Shown here piece by piece: positions 17,234-26,352 of a DNA stretch of 64,000 bases. The stretch lies in contig NZ_CP034348.1 in the NCBI RefSeq assembly GCF_009762325.1, forward strand, positions 1,246,501-1,310,500, written 5' to 3'. The position numbers and the translations under genes are program-made. Every line of letters begins with the position of its first letter. Positions within the stretch are counted from its first letter, which is position 1. The DNA is from Roseovarius faecimaris (lineage in GTDB: Bacteria; Pseudomonadota; Alphaproteobacteria; Rhodobacterales; Rhodobacteraceae). Under the pieces are notes generated by a model. That model did no database searches. It saw only the letters and a program-made list of their open reading frames with translations, and was not told the DNA's origin.

Positions 17234-17662
17234 TCAGACCGGGCGGGGGCTGTCGTCGGCCTCGGCGTGCTCCGGCGTCTCTGCGTCCGGGTCGGCGGTC
17301 TGTGACTGGCGGTCCTCAGCGGGCTCAGGCTCTGGCGCAGGGTTCGGCTCCGTCTCCGGGGCGGGATCGGGCGCGCCCGGTGCCGTGTCCGCCTCCGGCT
17401 CTGCCTCCGCCACAACAGGCGGCTCTTCCTCCAGCGCGCGGCGAAACACCAGAACCGAGCGATAGACGGTATGGGTCGATGTGAGCCCCTGGCGTTCTTC
17501 GCTGGGCAGGATATCGGAGCGCTGATATTCCCAGCCCTCTGCGGCCAGCGCGTTCATCGCCGTTTCGAGCCCGTGTGCAAAACGCGCCTCCGGGCCTTTG
17601 ATGCCCGGGGCTTTGAGGCCCTTGTTGGGGGCCGGGATTACCTTGTATTCATACCGCGTCAT
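17234..17662 (-). CDS. DUF4177 domain protein with acidic Pro-rich tail
   Basis: 142 residues. The first ~80 residues (YEYKVIPAPNKG, then AAEGWEYQRSDILP and VYRSVLVFRR) match the small DUF4177 fold, whose function is unknown. From about residue 90 the chain is a low-complexity stretch of Glu, Pro and Ala with repeated PEPE-like units and is probably disordered. It has no signal peptide. The 3' low-complexity part is the only unusual composition here. Confidence 0.75.
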   Translation of the reverse strand: MTRYEYKVIPAPNKGLKAPGIKGPEARFAHGLETAMNALAAEGWEYQRSDILPSEERQGLTSTHTVYRSVLVFRRALEEEPPVVAEAEPEADTAPGAPDPAPETEPNPAPEPEPAEDRQSQTADPDAETPEHAEADDSPRPV

Positions 17663-17738
17663 GCCACTTGTCCCATCACCTCTGCGCGCCGCACTCTAGC
17701 GCAGCAGCCCTCAGGTGCAAGGGTTGTGCGGGTCTGAC

Positions 17739-18782
17739 TTACTCCGCCGGCACCGCGTTGGCCGTCGGGATCCTGCCGCTGTCAAGCAGACGCTGGGCCA
17801 CAAGCGCGCCCGCAACGATGGCGCCAAGGGCCAGCAGCGCGGCAATGGAAAGTGTGGGCACACCCGCCAGCCCCGCGCCGACGGTGCACCCCCCGGCCAA
17901 AGGCCCGCCCACACCCATCAGTGCGGCACCTGCCATGTAGCGACCGGTCTGGCGGGGGCTGTCGAAGCTGGTCCAGGCGAATTGTCCACGCAGCAGCGCC
18001 GCCACAAGCGCGCCCGCCAGCACACCGCCAACGAGGCCCGTGCCGAAGCTGGCGCTGATCGAGGTGGAGGCGACGGTGTAGAACAGAGCCTCTGAGAAGG
18101 GCAGGGTGAAGGACAGCGATTCCATCGCGATGGGATCGAAATCGTCATAAAGGACAAAGCCCGTGCCGACCCAACCCAGCGGCACCAGCGCGCCCAGGAG
18201 CGCAGCAAGTGCGAGCAGACCGGCGCGGTTGCCCGACCGCAGCGCAAAGGCCAGTGCCGCCACGGCCAGCAGCCCGGCCCAGATCAGCGGGTGACCGGGC
18301 AGCGCGGCGCTGTCGAGCGTCAGGGTCGTGGCGCCGAGCGAGGTACGCAGCGGGGCCAACACGCCCTTGAGGGTTGCGTGTACCACCACGGCAAAAACCA
18401 GCAGAACAGTCAGCGCGCGCAGGTTGCCCGAGCCGGTCAGCACGGTCAGACGCGAAACGCAGCCCCGGGTGAGAACCATCCCCGCGCCAAACAGAACCCC
18501 GCCGATGACAATTGCCAGAACCGGCAGGTCGCTGGCCATGAACCGGTGATCGCCGAAGCTGATCCAGCCAACGGCCACGGCCGCCTGCGTGCCGAGGATC
18601 GCCGTCGCCAGTGCCGTCAGCCAGACACCTGCGGCCGCGCGGCGGTCTTCGCCAACCACGGCGCGGCGCAGGCAGAAGCGGGTGATCTGTGCCAGACCAC
18701 CAAAGAGCACCCCCAGACCGAGGCCGAAAAACACGGCCGCCTGCGGGGCGGTGAGGTTTTCAAATCCGAGTGTTTCAAACAT
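17739..18782 (-). CDS. YeeE/YedE-family sulfur transporter
   Basis: Integral membrane protein of 347 aa with about nine hydrophobic spans, of the YeeE/YedE family. The characterised member TsuA imports thiosulfate through conserved cysteines. All three cysteine sites are visible: Cys37 (TRFCLRRA), Cys108 (TRGCVSRL) and Cys299 (AGGCTVGAG). This is a full-length single-chain form; many Rhodobacterales have it split in two halves. No TusA-like gene is adjacent. The ~310-base gap upstream should hold its promoter. Thiosulfate is the likely substrate, but this is inference. Confidence 0.88.
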   Translation of the reverse strand: MFETLGFENLTAPQAAVFFGLGLGVLFGGLAQITRFCLRRAVVGEDRRAAAGVWLTALATAILGTQAAVAVGWISFGDHRFMASDLPVLAIVIGGVLFGAGMVLTRGCVSRLTVLTGSGNLRALTVLLVFAVVVHATLKGVLAPLRTSLGATTLTLDSAALPGHPLIWAGLLAVAALAFALRSGNRAGLLALAALLGALVPLGWVGTGFVLYDDFDPIAMESLSFTLPFSEALFYTVASTSISASFGTGLVGGVLAGALVAALLRGQFAWTSFDSPRQTGRYMAGAALMGVGGPLAGGCTVGAGLAGVPTLSIAALLALGAIVAGALVAQRLLDSGRIPTANAVPAE

Positions 18783-19091
18783 GGTGCGACTCCGGCAGGG
18801 GATTTTTGTTCCAAATGACCTGAAAGGATCGTCGTTTCAAGCATGCCTGAACCTGAATATGTATAGGGTTGTGGAACAATATTCCGATTTGGCGGGCTGG
18901 GGAGGGTGGTTGTTCGCATTCGCAACGGCAGGGGCGACAAACGCACCCGGCTTGATGGGTTGACCTGAAGTCAGTTCTTTTTTGATCGGGTCTTTCCCGA
19001 AGAAGCCGCTCCGCTTTCGATGAGACGGGAGATGTGAGGGGGCATCAGGCGGCGGGGACCGTTCACGACAGAAACCGCGGAAGATGGCCGC
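18783..19091. other. Intergenic region, YeeE promoter side
   Basis: 309 bases without a credible gene. It lies between the end of the leftward permease operon and the leftward YeeE gene. GGAG stands seven bases before the YeeE ATG. A GAATAT...ATATTC pair of arms (18 bases between) at about 18856-18885 could be an operator, but it is weak. I see no clear terminator for the permease operon. Confidence 0.4.
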
Positions 19092-19994
19092 TCAACGTCC
19101 GCGCAGCCGCGGGTCCAGCGCATCGCGCAGGCCATCGCCGAGATAGTTGACAGCAAGCACGGTAAGCGAAATCGCGATACCCGGCCAGATGACACGCTCG
19201 GGATAGTCCTGAAGATAGACCGTGGCATCGTTCAGAAGCCGGCCCCAGGTGGGAAAGTCGGGCGGGAAACCAAGCCCGAGAAAGCTGAGCGCGCTTTCGG
19301 TAATGATGGCGTTGGCGATGCCCAGCGTGGCCGAGACCATGATCGGTGAAAGGACATTGGGGAGGATGTGACGGGTGATCATCTTTGCGTTGGTGGTACC
19401 CAGAGAGCGCGCGGCGAGGACAAACTCCCGTTCCTTCAGCGCCAGCACGTCAGAGCGGACGATCCGCGCAGTGGGCATCCAGCTGGTCACGCCGATGGCC
19501 ACCACGATAAGCAGGAAGATACCTGTTTCCGGCCCGAAAGCCGTGCTCAGCGCTTCGCGGAACAGCATCACCATGACAAGCAGCAGCGGCAGAAGCGGCA
19601 GGGACAGAAAGAGGTCGGTGAGGCGCATGAGGGGCGCGTCGAGGCGGCGGAAAAAACCGGCCAGCACACCGATGAGACTGCCAAGCCCGAGGGCCAGCAG
19701 CATCGCGGTGAGACCCACGGCGATTGAGGTCTGACCGCCTGCCAGCATACGCGCCAGCGTATCGCGGCCAAGCTGATCGGTGCCGAAAGGATGTGCCAGT
19801 GACGGCCCCTGATTGCGGGCGCGAATGTCGATCAGCGCAGGATCGATCCGCCAGATCAGCGGGCCAAGAAACACCGTGGCGACAATGAACAGAAACACCG
19901 CCCCCCCCAACACGGCCCCGCGATGCTGCCGGAACTGCTGCCAGACATCGTGCCACTGGCTGCGCGGAGGCGGGAGATGCGCGCGCTCAGTCAT
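19092..19994 (-). CDS. Peptide/nickel-type ABC transporter permease (DppC family)
   Basis: Inner-membrane permease of the oligopeptide/dipeptide ABC family (BPD_transp_1 domain), about 300 aa with six spans. Typical phrases are HPFGTDQLGRDTLARMLAGGQTS, the EAA-loop stretch FVLAARSLGTTNAKMITRHILPN, and WPGIAISLTVLAVNYLGDGLRDALDPRLRGR at the end. I take ATG 19994, which overlaps the 3' end of the DppB gene by eight bases. An ATG at 20021 is also in frame. It pairs with the DppB subunit to form the channel. Confidence 0.92.
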   Translation of the reverse strand: MTERAHLPPPRSQWHDVWQQFRQHRGAVLGGAVFLFIVATVFLGPLIWRIDPALIDIRARNQGPSLAHPFGTDQLGRDTLARMLAGGQTSIAVGLTAMLLALGLGSLIGVLAGFFRRLDAPLMRLTDLFLSLPLLPLLLVMVMLFREALSTAFGPETGIFLLIVVAIGVTSWMPTARIVRSDVLALKEREFVLAARSLGTTNAKMITRHILPNVLSPIMVSATLGIANAIITESALSFLGLGFPPDFPTWGRLLNDATVYLQDYPERVIWPGIAISLTVLAVNYLGDGLRDALDPRLRGR

Positions 19995-20994
19995 AGCGGA
20001 TCCTCGGGTCGAGCCAGCCATAGATCAGGTCCGCCGCGATATTGGCGAGCACGATCAGCATCGCCAGCATGAAGGTCACCGTTTGCACCATCGGCAGATC
20101 ATTGGCCTGAATGGCGGTGATCAGAAGCTGGCCAAGCCCGTTCACCTTGAAGATCTGCTCGGTAATGATGGCCCCGCCAAAGACGGCGGGCAGACCAAGC
20201 GCGATGACCGTCACCACCGGGATCATCGAGTTGCGAAGCACATGGACAAGCACGACGGTGCGTTCCCTCAGCCCCTTGGCACGGGCGGTGCGCACATAAT
20301 CCTGGCCCAGATTGTCGAGCATCGCGGCACGCATGAACCGGCTGATCTGGGCGGTCGTCTGCAGGGCGAGCACCATAACGGGTAGGACCATCTGCCTGAG
20401 CTGGGTCTTGAAGCTCTCCCAGTCGACGACGACATGGGTGGTGTCATAGATCGATGGCAACCAGCCCAGTTGCACCGAGAAAATCACGATCACCAGCACG
20501 CCGGAGAAGAACGGCGGCACGGAATAGCCGACCATGGTGACAAAGGTGCCGACCTGATCGAAGAGAGAGTATTGCCGGTAGGCGGAATAGATGCCGATGG
20601 GCAGCGCGATGAGGATACCCACCACATAGGCCATCCCCACAACCCACATCGTCTGTGGTAGGCGTTGCAGCACGATGTCCATCACCGGAGAGCGGGTCTG
20701 CCAGCTGATCACCCGTTGTTTGTCGGCGGCAAGATCGGTGCCGAGCGCATTGTCCAGCCAGACCATGGGTTCCACCGCAAAGAACTGCCACATCCATTTG
20801 CCGAAACGGATATGGGTGGGCTCGCCCAGGCCAAGCGCCTCGCGCATCTGGGCCCTGACCTCGGGCGGGATGGTCAGGGGCACCTGCGCCATGGGGTCGC
20901 CGGGGGCAAGCTCCAGCAGCAGAAAGATCACCAGGGCGATGAAAAGCAGTGTCGGGACGGACAGAAGCAGACGCCGGATGGTGTAGGTGAGCAT
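19987..20994 (-). CDS. Peptide/nickel-type ABC transporter permease (DppB family)
   Basis: 335-aa permease with six hydrophobic spans, partner of the DppC-type subunit. The family N-terminus MLTYTIRRLLLSVPTLLFIA and the cytoplasmic EAA-type loop DYVRTARAKGLRERTVVLVH are clear. So is the C-terminal end LADLIYGWLDPRIRYD, which is nearly invariant in DppB-type proteins. It lies downstream of the substrate-binding protein gene, separated by a 116-base gap with a GC hairpin. Confidence 0.93.
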   Translation of the reverse strand: MLTYTIRRLLLSVPTLLFIALVIFLLLELAPGDPMAQVPLTIPPEVRAQMREALGLGEPTHIRFGKWMWQFFAVEPMVWLDNALGTDLAADKQRVISWQTRSPVMDIVLQRLPQTMWVVGMAYVVGILIALPIGIYSAYRQYSLFDQVGTFVTMVGYSVPPFFSGVLVIVIFSVQLGWLPSIYDTTHVVVDWESFKTQLRQMVLPVMVLALQTTAQISRFMRAAMLDNLGQDYVRTARAKGLRERTVVLVHVLRNSMIPVVTVIALGLPAVFGGAIITEQIFKVNGLGQLLITAIQANDLPMVQTVTFMLAMLIVLANIAADLIYGWLDPRIRYD

Positions 20995-21040
20995 TCAGTT
21001 CGTGCCTATGCTGGTCGGGCAAGGTCATGGAGCAACCCGC

Positions 21041-21057
21041 CCCGGGCCTGACCCGGG
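21041..21057. other. Hairpin between binding-protein and permease genes
   Basis: CCCGGG (21041-21046) and CCCGGG (21052-21057) are mutually complementary, with a five-base loop. Such hairpins after a binding-protein gene often stabilise its mRNA, so that it is made in excess of the permeases. That role is inferred from position only. Confidence 0.4.
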
Positions 21058-21110
21058 ACCTTCAGCATCGGCCGGTCGGCGATTTGGGTCAAGTCCGGGA
21101 CCGCAGCGCG

Positions 21111-22811
21111 TCAGTCCGCCACACGGTGCCAGTCGGCGATATTCCACAGCTCGCTGTCCCACACATTGAGCCGGATACCGCCCAGCGAATTGGCATGCGC
21201 CGAGACGCGGCCGCGATCCACCAGGGGCAGCATCACGAAGTCCTGCATCAGCATGTCGTTCATCTTCTTCGCCAGCGCGGCCCGGGCCTCAAGCTCGCCC
21301 GTGCCCTGCATCTCGGCCACCAGGGCGTCATAGGCGTCGCTGCAATAGCGTGGCATGTTGTTGCCCTGCCATTGGTTTTCAGGCGTTGGGATCTGTGCGC
21401 AAAGCCAGCCGGCCATATAGGCCTCGGGATCGGTTCCGTCGAAATTCTGAGCATACATCTGCACATCGGCAAAGAACTTCTGGAATGTGTCGGGGCTGCC
21501 GGGGTCGCCACCGAAAAAGACGCTGGCATTTATGTTGCGCAGCTCTGTTTCCACGCCGATCTCGCTCCACCATTGCTTGATCAGCGCCTGGAAGTCCTGG
21601 CGCACCGCGTTGGTCGAGGTCTGATAGAGCAGACGCAGACGCTTGCCGTCCTTCACGCGGATGCCGTCGCCCCCCCTGATCCAACCGGCCTCGTCCAGAA
21701 GGGCATTGGCCCCGGCGATATCCTGCTGCTTGCAGGCGTCGTTGGCGGTGGAGGCATAGATCTCGGGGGCAGGCAGGATGTTGCAGGTGACGCGCCCGGC
21801 ATCGCCATAGCCGATCTCGACCAGAATTTCGCGGTCAATCGCCATGCTCAGCGCCTGCCGCACGCGTTTGTCCGACAGGATCGGGTGCGGGTGCGCACGG
21901 GTTGAGCGCGCCGCGCCCAGATCGGCGGAGGGGTCGGAAAGGTTGATCATGATCCGCTCGACCAGCGTGCCGAAGGCCGAGACGAGCTGCCCCTTGCCTG
22001 CCGCCTGCATGCCGGCCAGCACATCGGGGGCAAGCTGCAGGTTCCAGGCATAATCAAATTCGCCTGTCTCCAGCACCGCGCGCCCCGCCGCCGCCGCCTC
22101 GCCGCCGCCTTTCAGCACCACGGTGGAAAAGGCGGGCTTGTCAGCCTCGCGGTAATTCGGGTTGGCGGCATACTGAACGACGTCATTGGGCCGGAAATCG
22201 GTGACAGTGAAAGGCCCGGTGCCGATGGGCATGAAATTGGCCTCGGTGCATTCCGGGGCCTTGGGACCGAGGCAGTCGGCGAATTGCGCGGCCTGCAGGA
22301 TCGGCGTGGTTGCCCCGACAAAGGCGGTATAGGGGAAGGGCTTTGGCGCATCGAAATTGATCACCACGGTGCGGGCATCCGGGGTGTCGATCGCAGTGAT
22401 GCCGTTGAAACTTTCCAGTCGGGCGCACCCGCCACCTTCGGAGGTGCAGTATTCCCAGGTGAATTTGACATCGACCGAGGTGACCGGGCTGCCATCGGAC
22501 CAGTTCAGCCCCTCGGAGAGGTGCCAGGTGATCGAGGTGAGATCCGCCGCCACGCCGCCGTTTTCAACTGTGGGCAGGCTGTCCACCAGCCAGGGCACCA
22601 TTGCCCCGGTTTCGTCATAGCGGGCCAGCGGTTCCAGCACGAGGCTGGCCGCCTCGATATCCTTGGTCCCGCCCGAGAGATAGGGGTTCATGATCGACGG
22701 GGCCTGCCAGTAGAGAATGTTCACCTGCCCGTCCGCGCCGCGCTCGGCCTGTGCTGCCGGAGCGAGCGCCAAGCCCAGGCAAATCCCAAGAAGCCCGTGG
22801 GGTACTCTCAT
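21111..22811 (-). CDS. Family 5 extracellular solute-binding protein
   Basis: Periplasmic binding protein of the DppA/OppA class (SBP_bac_5), 566 aa. It delivers peptides or similar amino compounds to the adjacent permeases. A signal peptide is visible (MRVPHGLLGICLGLALAP, then AAQA|E). I start at ATG 22811 because GGGAGA precedes it. The frame is open to 23009, but the upstream 66 residues are not secretory. Typical features are ILYWQAPSIMNPYLSGG near the mature N-terminus and HLSEGLNWSDGSPVTSVDVKFT. The ligand cannot be deduced; linkage to an amidohydrolase and an amino-acid oxidase-like protein suggests an N-acylated or opine-like amino acid. Confidence 0.92.
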   Translation of the reverse strand: MRVPHGLLGICLGLALAPAAQAERGADGQVNILYWQAPSIMNPYLSGGTKDIEAASLVLEPLARYDETGAMVPWLVDSLPTVENGGVAADLTSITWHLSEGLNWSDGSPVTSVDVKFTWEYCTSEGGGCARLESFNGITAIDTPDARTVVINFDAPKPFPYTAFVGATTPILQAAQFADCLGPKAPECTEANFMPIGTGPFTVTDFRPNDVVQYAANPNYREADKPAFSTVVLKGGGEAAAAGRAVLETGEFDYAWNLQLAPDVLAGMQAAGKGQLVSAFGTLVERIMINLSDPSADLGAARSTRAHPHPILSDKRVRQALSMAIDREILVEIGYGDAGRVTCNILPAPEIYASTANDACKQQDIAGANALLDEAGWIRGGDGIRVKDGKRLRLLYQTSTNAVRQDFQALIKQWWSEIGVETELRNINASVFFGGDPGSPDTFQKFFADVQMYAQNFDGTDPEAYMAGWLCAQIPTPENQWQGNNMPRYCSDAYDALVAEMQGTGELEARAALAKKMNDMLMQDFVMLPLVDRGRVSAHANSLGGIRLNVWDSELWNIADWHRVAD

Positions 22812-22985
22812 TATCTGTCTCCCTTCAGGCCCTCCCGGTGGCCCGTTATTCGGCGTGCGAACGGCAACAGCCGTCAATGGGTCGGCGCTGACGGGTACGA
22901 AACAATGAGTGGATTTGGCGGCGCCGGACTGCAATACGCCAAAATTACAGCCCCTGAGCGGCTGAAAATCAAGGGTGGGATTGCT

Positions 22986-22999
22986 GTCCCGGTCGGGAC
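22986..22999. promoter_or_regulatory. Candidate operator between divergent transporter units
   Basis: A perfect 6-bp inverted repeat, GTCCCG-GT-CGGGAC, in the 277-base divergent gap between the binding-protein gene and the ATPase gene. It lies 32 bases upstream of the candidate -35 element at 23032. No regulator gene is in the neighbourhood. Confidence 0.35.
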
Positions 23000-23031
23000 C
23001 GTCTGCCATCAGAGGTGCGCGGACAGAGCGT

Positions 23032-23060
23032 TTGACACTTGCGCACTGATATCGCTAGCC
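23032..23060 (+). promoter_or_regulatory. Candidate promoter of the ATPase gene
   Basis: A perfect -35 hexamer TTGACA (23032-23037), a 17-base spacer and a weaker CTAGCC -10 (23055-23060), followed 28 bases later by the ATPase start. The weak -10 keeps this tentative. Confidence 0.4.
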
Positions 23061-23088
23061 TTTTGACGGAACGGCTTCAGGATTTTTG

Positions 23089-24909
23089 ATGTTGGACAGC
23101 CCCATCGCCCGTGTCGAAAAGCTCGGCGTGCAGTTCGCCACGCGCGGAGGACCCGTGCACGGGGTTGAGGACGTGACCTTCGAAGTCAACCCTGGCGAGA
23201 CATTGTGCATCGTGGGCGAATCGGGATCCGGCAAATCGGTGACATCGCTGGCGCTGATGCGCCTGGTGGAGTTCGCGGGCGGTGATATCACCCAGGGGCG
23301 GCTGCTGTTTGAACGCGAAGCGGGCGGGCAGGTGGACCTGGTCCGCAGCGATCAGGCGCAGATGCGATCGATCCGCGGTGGCGAGATCGGGATGATCTTT
23401 CAGGAGCCGATGACCGCGCTCAACCCGGTCTTTACCATCGGTCGGCAACTGACCGAGGGGCTGCGCCTGCATGAACGGCTGGGCAGGCACGCCGCCCGGG
23501 CGCGCGCGGTCGAGCTTTTGCAAGAGGTGCGCATCCCTGAACCGGAGCGGCGGCTCGGGCAATATCCGCATGAGCTGTCGGGCGGGATGCGGCAGCGGGT
23601 GATGATCGCCATGGCCATGGCCTGCCGTCCGCGCCTGCTGATTGCCGATGAGCCGACGACGGCGCTGGATGTGACCATTCAGGCGGAAATCCTGGCGCTG
23701 ATTGACCGTCTCAAGCAAGAGACCGGCATGGCGGTCATCTTCATCACCCATGACATGGCCGTGGTGGCGCAGATGGCGGACCGGGTCGTCGTCATGCTGA
23801 ACGGCCGAAAGGTGGAAGAGGGGGAGGTGACGCAGATTTTCGCCACCCCGCAGCACGACTATACCAAGGCCCTTCTGGCGGCGGTGCCAAAGCTGGGTGA
23901 CATGCGCGGTAAACCCTATCCCGAGCTGATGCGCCTGCCGGGGCAGGGCCCGACCCATTCAGAGCCGATCAGGGGTAGCGACCGGCCGTTCTTGACGGTC
24001 CACGGGCTAACGACGCGTTTCCCGGTGAAAACCGGCCTTTTCCGGCGCACAACCGCCTATGTCCATGCGGTGGAGGACGTGTCCTTTACCCTCAATGCGG
24101 GGCGCACGCTGGCCCTGGTCGGCGAAAGCGGCTGCGGCAAATCAACTGCGGGCCGGTCCGTTCTGCGGCTGATGGAGCCGATGGCGGGCAAGGTGGAGCT
24201 TGATGGCACCGATATCCTTTCGCTCGGGGATGAGGCGTTGCGCCGGGCGCGGATCGAGATGCAGATGATCTTTCAGGATCCGTTCGGCAGCCTCAACCCG
24301 CAGCGAACGCTTGGCGCGCAGGTGGCTGAGCCGCTGCACAATTACCCCCTGCTGCCAAAGGACGAGATCGCCGACTGGGTGGCGACGCTGTTTGACCGGG
24401 TCGAGCTGCCGCGCAGCTATCTCAACCGCTATCCGCATGAGTTGAGCGGTGGCCAGCGCCAGCGGGTGGCAATCGCCCGTGCGCTGGCGCTCAAGCCCAA
24501 GCTGATCGTGGCGGATGAGGCGGTGAGCGCCCTGGATGTGAGCGTGCAGGCGCAGGTGCTGAACCTGATGATGGAGCTTCAGGCGGAGCTGGGCCTGAGC
24601 TATCTCTTCATTTCGCATGACATGGCGGTGGTGGAACGCGTGAGCCATGATGTGGCGGTGATGTATCTGGGCCGCATTGTCGAACGCGGGCCCCGCATGG
24701 CCGTTTTCGAGGACCCGCGCCACCCCTACACGAAGGCGTTGCTGCAGGCTGTGCCGGTGGCCGATCCATCGCGGCGAAGGGTCGAAAGGGACTTGAACTT
24801 CAGACCGATCCCGTCCCCTATCCACCCGGTGGGATATGAGCCTGAGCCCAGCGTCTATGAAGAGGTCAGCCCGGGCCATGTGGTTCTAACAAGCGAGTGC
24901 GGATATTGA
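23089..24909 (+). CDS. Fused double ATPase of a peptide-type ABC transporter (DppD-DppF)
   Basis: Two complete ABC ATPase domains in one 606-aa chain, the equivalent of DppD plus DppF. First domain: Walker A GESGSGKS at 43-50, signature LSGGMRQRV, Walker [11 protein letters not shown]. Second domain: GESGCGKS at 345-352, signature LSGGQRQRV and [10 protein letters not shown]. Each half ends in the oligopeptide-family C-terminal extension ([25 protein letters not shown]). Start ATG 23089, with AGGA upstream. It faces away from the binding-protein and permease genes, so the transporter is encoded in two divergent units. Its 3' end overlaps the next gene by 13 bases. Confidence 0.95.
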   Translation: MLDSPIARVEKLGVQFATRGGPVHGVEDVTFEVNPGETLCIVGESGSGKSVTSLALMRLVEFAGGDITQGRLLFEREAGGQVDLVRSDQAQMRSIRGGEIGMIFQEPMTALNPVFTIGRQLTEGLRLHERLGRHAARARAVELLQEVRIPEPERRLGQYPHELSGGMRQRVMIAMAMACRPRLLIADEPTTALDVTIQAEILALIDRLKQETGMAVIFITHDMAVVAQMADRVVVMLNGRKVEEGEVTQIFATPQHDYTKALLAAVPKLGDMRGKPYPELMRLPGQGPTHSEPIRGSDRPFLTVHGLTTRFPVKTGLFRRTTAYVHAVEDVSFTLNAGRTLALVGESGCGKSTAGRSVLRLMEPMAGKVELDGTDILSLGDEALRRARIEMQMIFQDPFGSLNPQRTLGAQVAEPLHNYPLLPKDEIADWVATLFDRVELPRSYLNRYPHELSGGQRQRVAIARALALKPKLIVADEAVSALDVSVQAQVLNLMMELQAELGLSYLFISHDMAVVERVSHDVAVMYLGRIVERGPRMAVFEDPRHPYTKALLQAVPVADPSRRRVERDLNFRPIPSPIHPVGYEPEPSVYEEVSPGHVVLTSECGY

Positions 24910-26252
24910 GCGGATTTCCAATTGTCGAGAGCAACCCGGTCGAACACGCGGCGGCGCTGCCCGAGCGCGCCGATGTCGTGATCGTGGGCGGCGGTGTGAT
25001 CGGGGTGATGACGGCCTATTTCCTGGCGCGCAAAGGGCGGCGTGTCGTGCTTCTGGAGAAGGGCCGGATCGCGGGCGAGCAATCGAGCCGCAACTGGGGC
25101 TGGGTCCGTCAGACCGGGCGGGATGCGGCCGAGCTTCCGGTGATGGTCGAGGCCAACCGGCTCTGGCCGCAATTGCAGCGCGAAACCAATGAGGATCTGG
25201 GGCTGGAGCAATCAGGCCTGACCTATCTTGCCGCGAGCCAGTCGAAACTGGCCGAGTATGAGGAGTTCATCCCGCTGGCCAGGATGAACGGGGTGGATAG
25301 CCGGATGCTGAGCGGCGCAGAGGTTGCCGCGATGATGCCCACCGCCACGCGCCGATATGCAGGGGCGTTGCACACCCCGTCGGATTATCGCGCCGAGCCG
25401 TGGATCGCGGTGCCGGGGCTGGCCCGGGCAGCGGTGCGCGCGGGCGCGCTGATCCGCGAGAATTGCGCGGTGCGCGGGCTTGATATCGCCGCCGGACAGA
25501 TCGCCGGTGTCATAAGCGAAGCGGGCCGGGTGGCCGCGGATCAGGTTCTTGTCGCGGGGGGCGCGTGGTCTTCGCTGTTGCTGCGTCGGCATGGCGTCAA
25601 GATCCCGCAGCTGTCGGTCAAGAATACGGTTCTTGCAACCGAGCCGGTGGCAGATGTGTATGGCGGGGGCGCGGCGGATGATATTCTGGCGTTCCGGCGT
25701 CGCAAGGATGGCGGCTATACGCTTGCGCCTGAAGGCTTCCACGAGTTCTACCTTGGCCCCGACGCACTGCGCGCCACGAGACCGTTCCTGCGTGCATTCC
25801 TGCGCGATCCCATTGGCCGCAGCTATTGGCCTGCGGCACCTGCCGGGTTTCCGGATGGATGGACGCAATCGCGCCGCTGGTCGATGGAGGACGCGTCGCC
25901 CTTTGAGCGGATGCGCATCCTCAACCCGGCGCCGCATGCCAAGACCCTGCGCAAGCTGCTTGCCGATTTTCAGGTGCTGTTTCCGCAGCTTGGCGCAGTC
26001 AGGATGCAGGCGGCCTGGGCCGGGATGATCGACGTCATGCCCGATGTGGTGCCGATTGTGGATGAGGTGCCGGATGTGCCGGGGCTGTGGATCGGCACCG
26101 GCATGTCGGGGCATGGGTTTGGCATCGGCCCGGCCTTCGGGCGCATATTGGCGGACCTGATGAGCGGTGGCGAAGCCGGACATGATATGGAGCGTTTCCG
26201 GTTCGGGCGGTTCACGGACGGCTCGAAACTTGTGATAGGACCGGGGATGTGA
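24897..26252 (+). CDS. FAD-dependent oxidoreductase, DAO family
   Basis: Flavoprotein of the D-amino-acid oxidase/glycine oxidase superfamily. The dinucleotide-binding motif VVIVGGGVIG spans about 27-36, followed by the acidic end of strand 2 (VVLLEKG). SSRNWGWVRQTGRD near 71-84 and the C-terminal GLWIGTGMSGHGFGIGPAFGR complete the FAD fold. It likely oxidises an amine or N-substituted amino acid brought in by the transporter. The GTG start at 24897 overlaps the ATPase gene by 13 bases, so the two are coupled. It is followed by a triple palindrome and then the amidohydrolase. Confidence 0.88.
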   Translation: MRILSGFPIVESNPVEHAAALPERADVVIVGGGVIGVMTAYFLARKGRRVVLLEKGRIAGEQSSRNWGWVRQTGRDAAELPVMVEANRLWPQLQRETNEDLGLEQSGLTYLAASQSKLAEYEEFIPLARMNGVDSRMLSGAEVAAMMPTATRRYAGALHTPSDYRAEPWIAVPGLARAAVRAGALIRENCAVRGLDIAAGQIAGVISEAGRVAADQVLVAGGAWSSLLLRRHGVKIPQLSVKNTVLATEPVADVYGGGAADDILAFRRRKDGGYTLAPEGFHEFYLGPDALRATRPFLRAFLRDPIGRSYWPAAPAGFPDGWTQSRRWSMEDASPFERMRILNPAPHAKTLRKLLADFQVLFPQLGAVRMQAAWAGMIDVMPDVVPIVDEVPDVPGLWIGTGMSGHGFGIGPAFGRILADLMSGGEAGHDMERFRFGRFTDGSKLVIGPGM

Positions 26253-26257
26253 GCGGT

Positions 26258-26324
26258 CAGAATTTGAAAAATTCTGGATCGGAAACTTTGAAAGTTTCCG
26301 CTACATTTTCTTTACAAGAAAATG
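26258..26324. repeat. Three tandem palindromes between oxidoreductase and amidohydrolase
   Basis: Three perfect stem-loops in a row start six bases after the stop codon. They are CAGAATTT/AAATTCTG (26258-26276, loop of three), CGGAAACTTT/AAAGTTTCCG (26280-26300, central G) and CATTTTCTT/AAGAAAATG (26304-26324, loop TAC). The third has the arms of the first hairpin at 50089 in swapped order. The array is AT-rich and lies within a co-directional gene pair. Confidence 0.75.
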
Positions 26325-26352
26325 GCCGCGCTCGACTGCGCAGGAGAAAACA

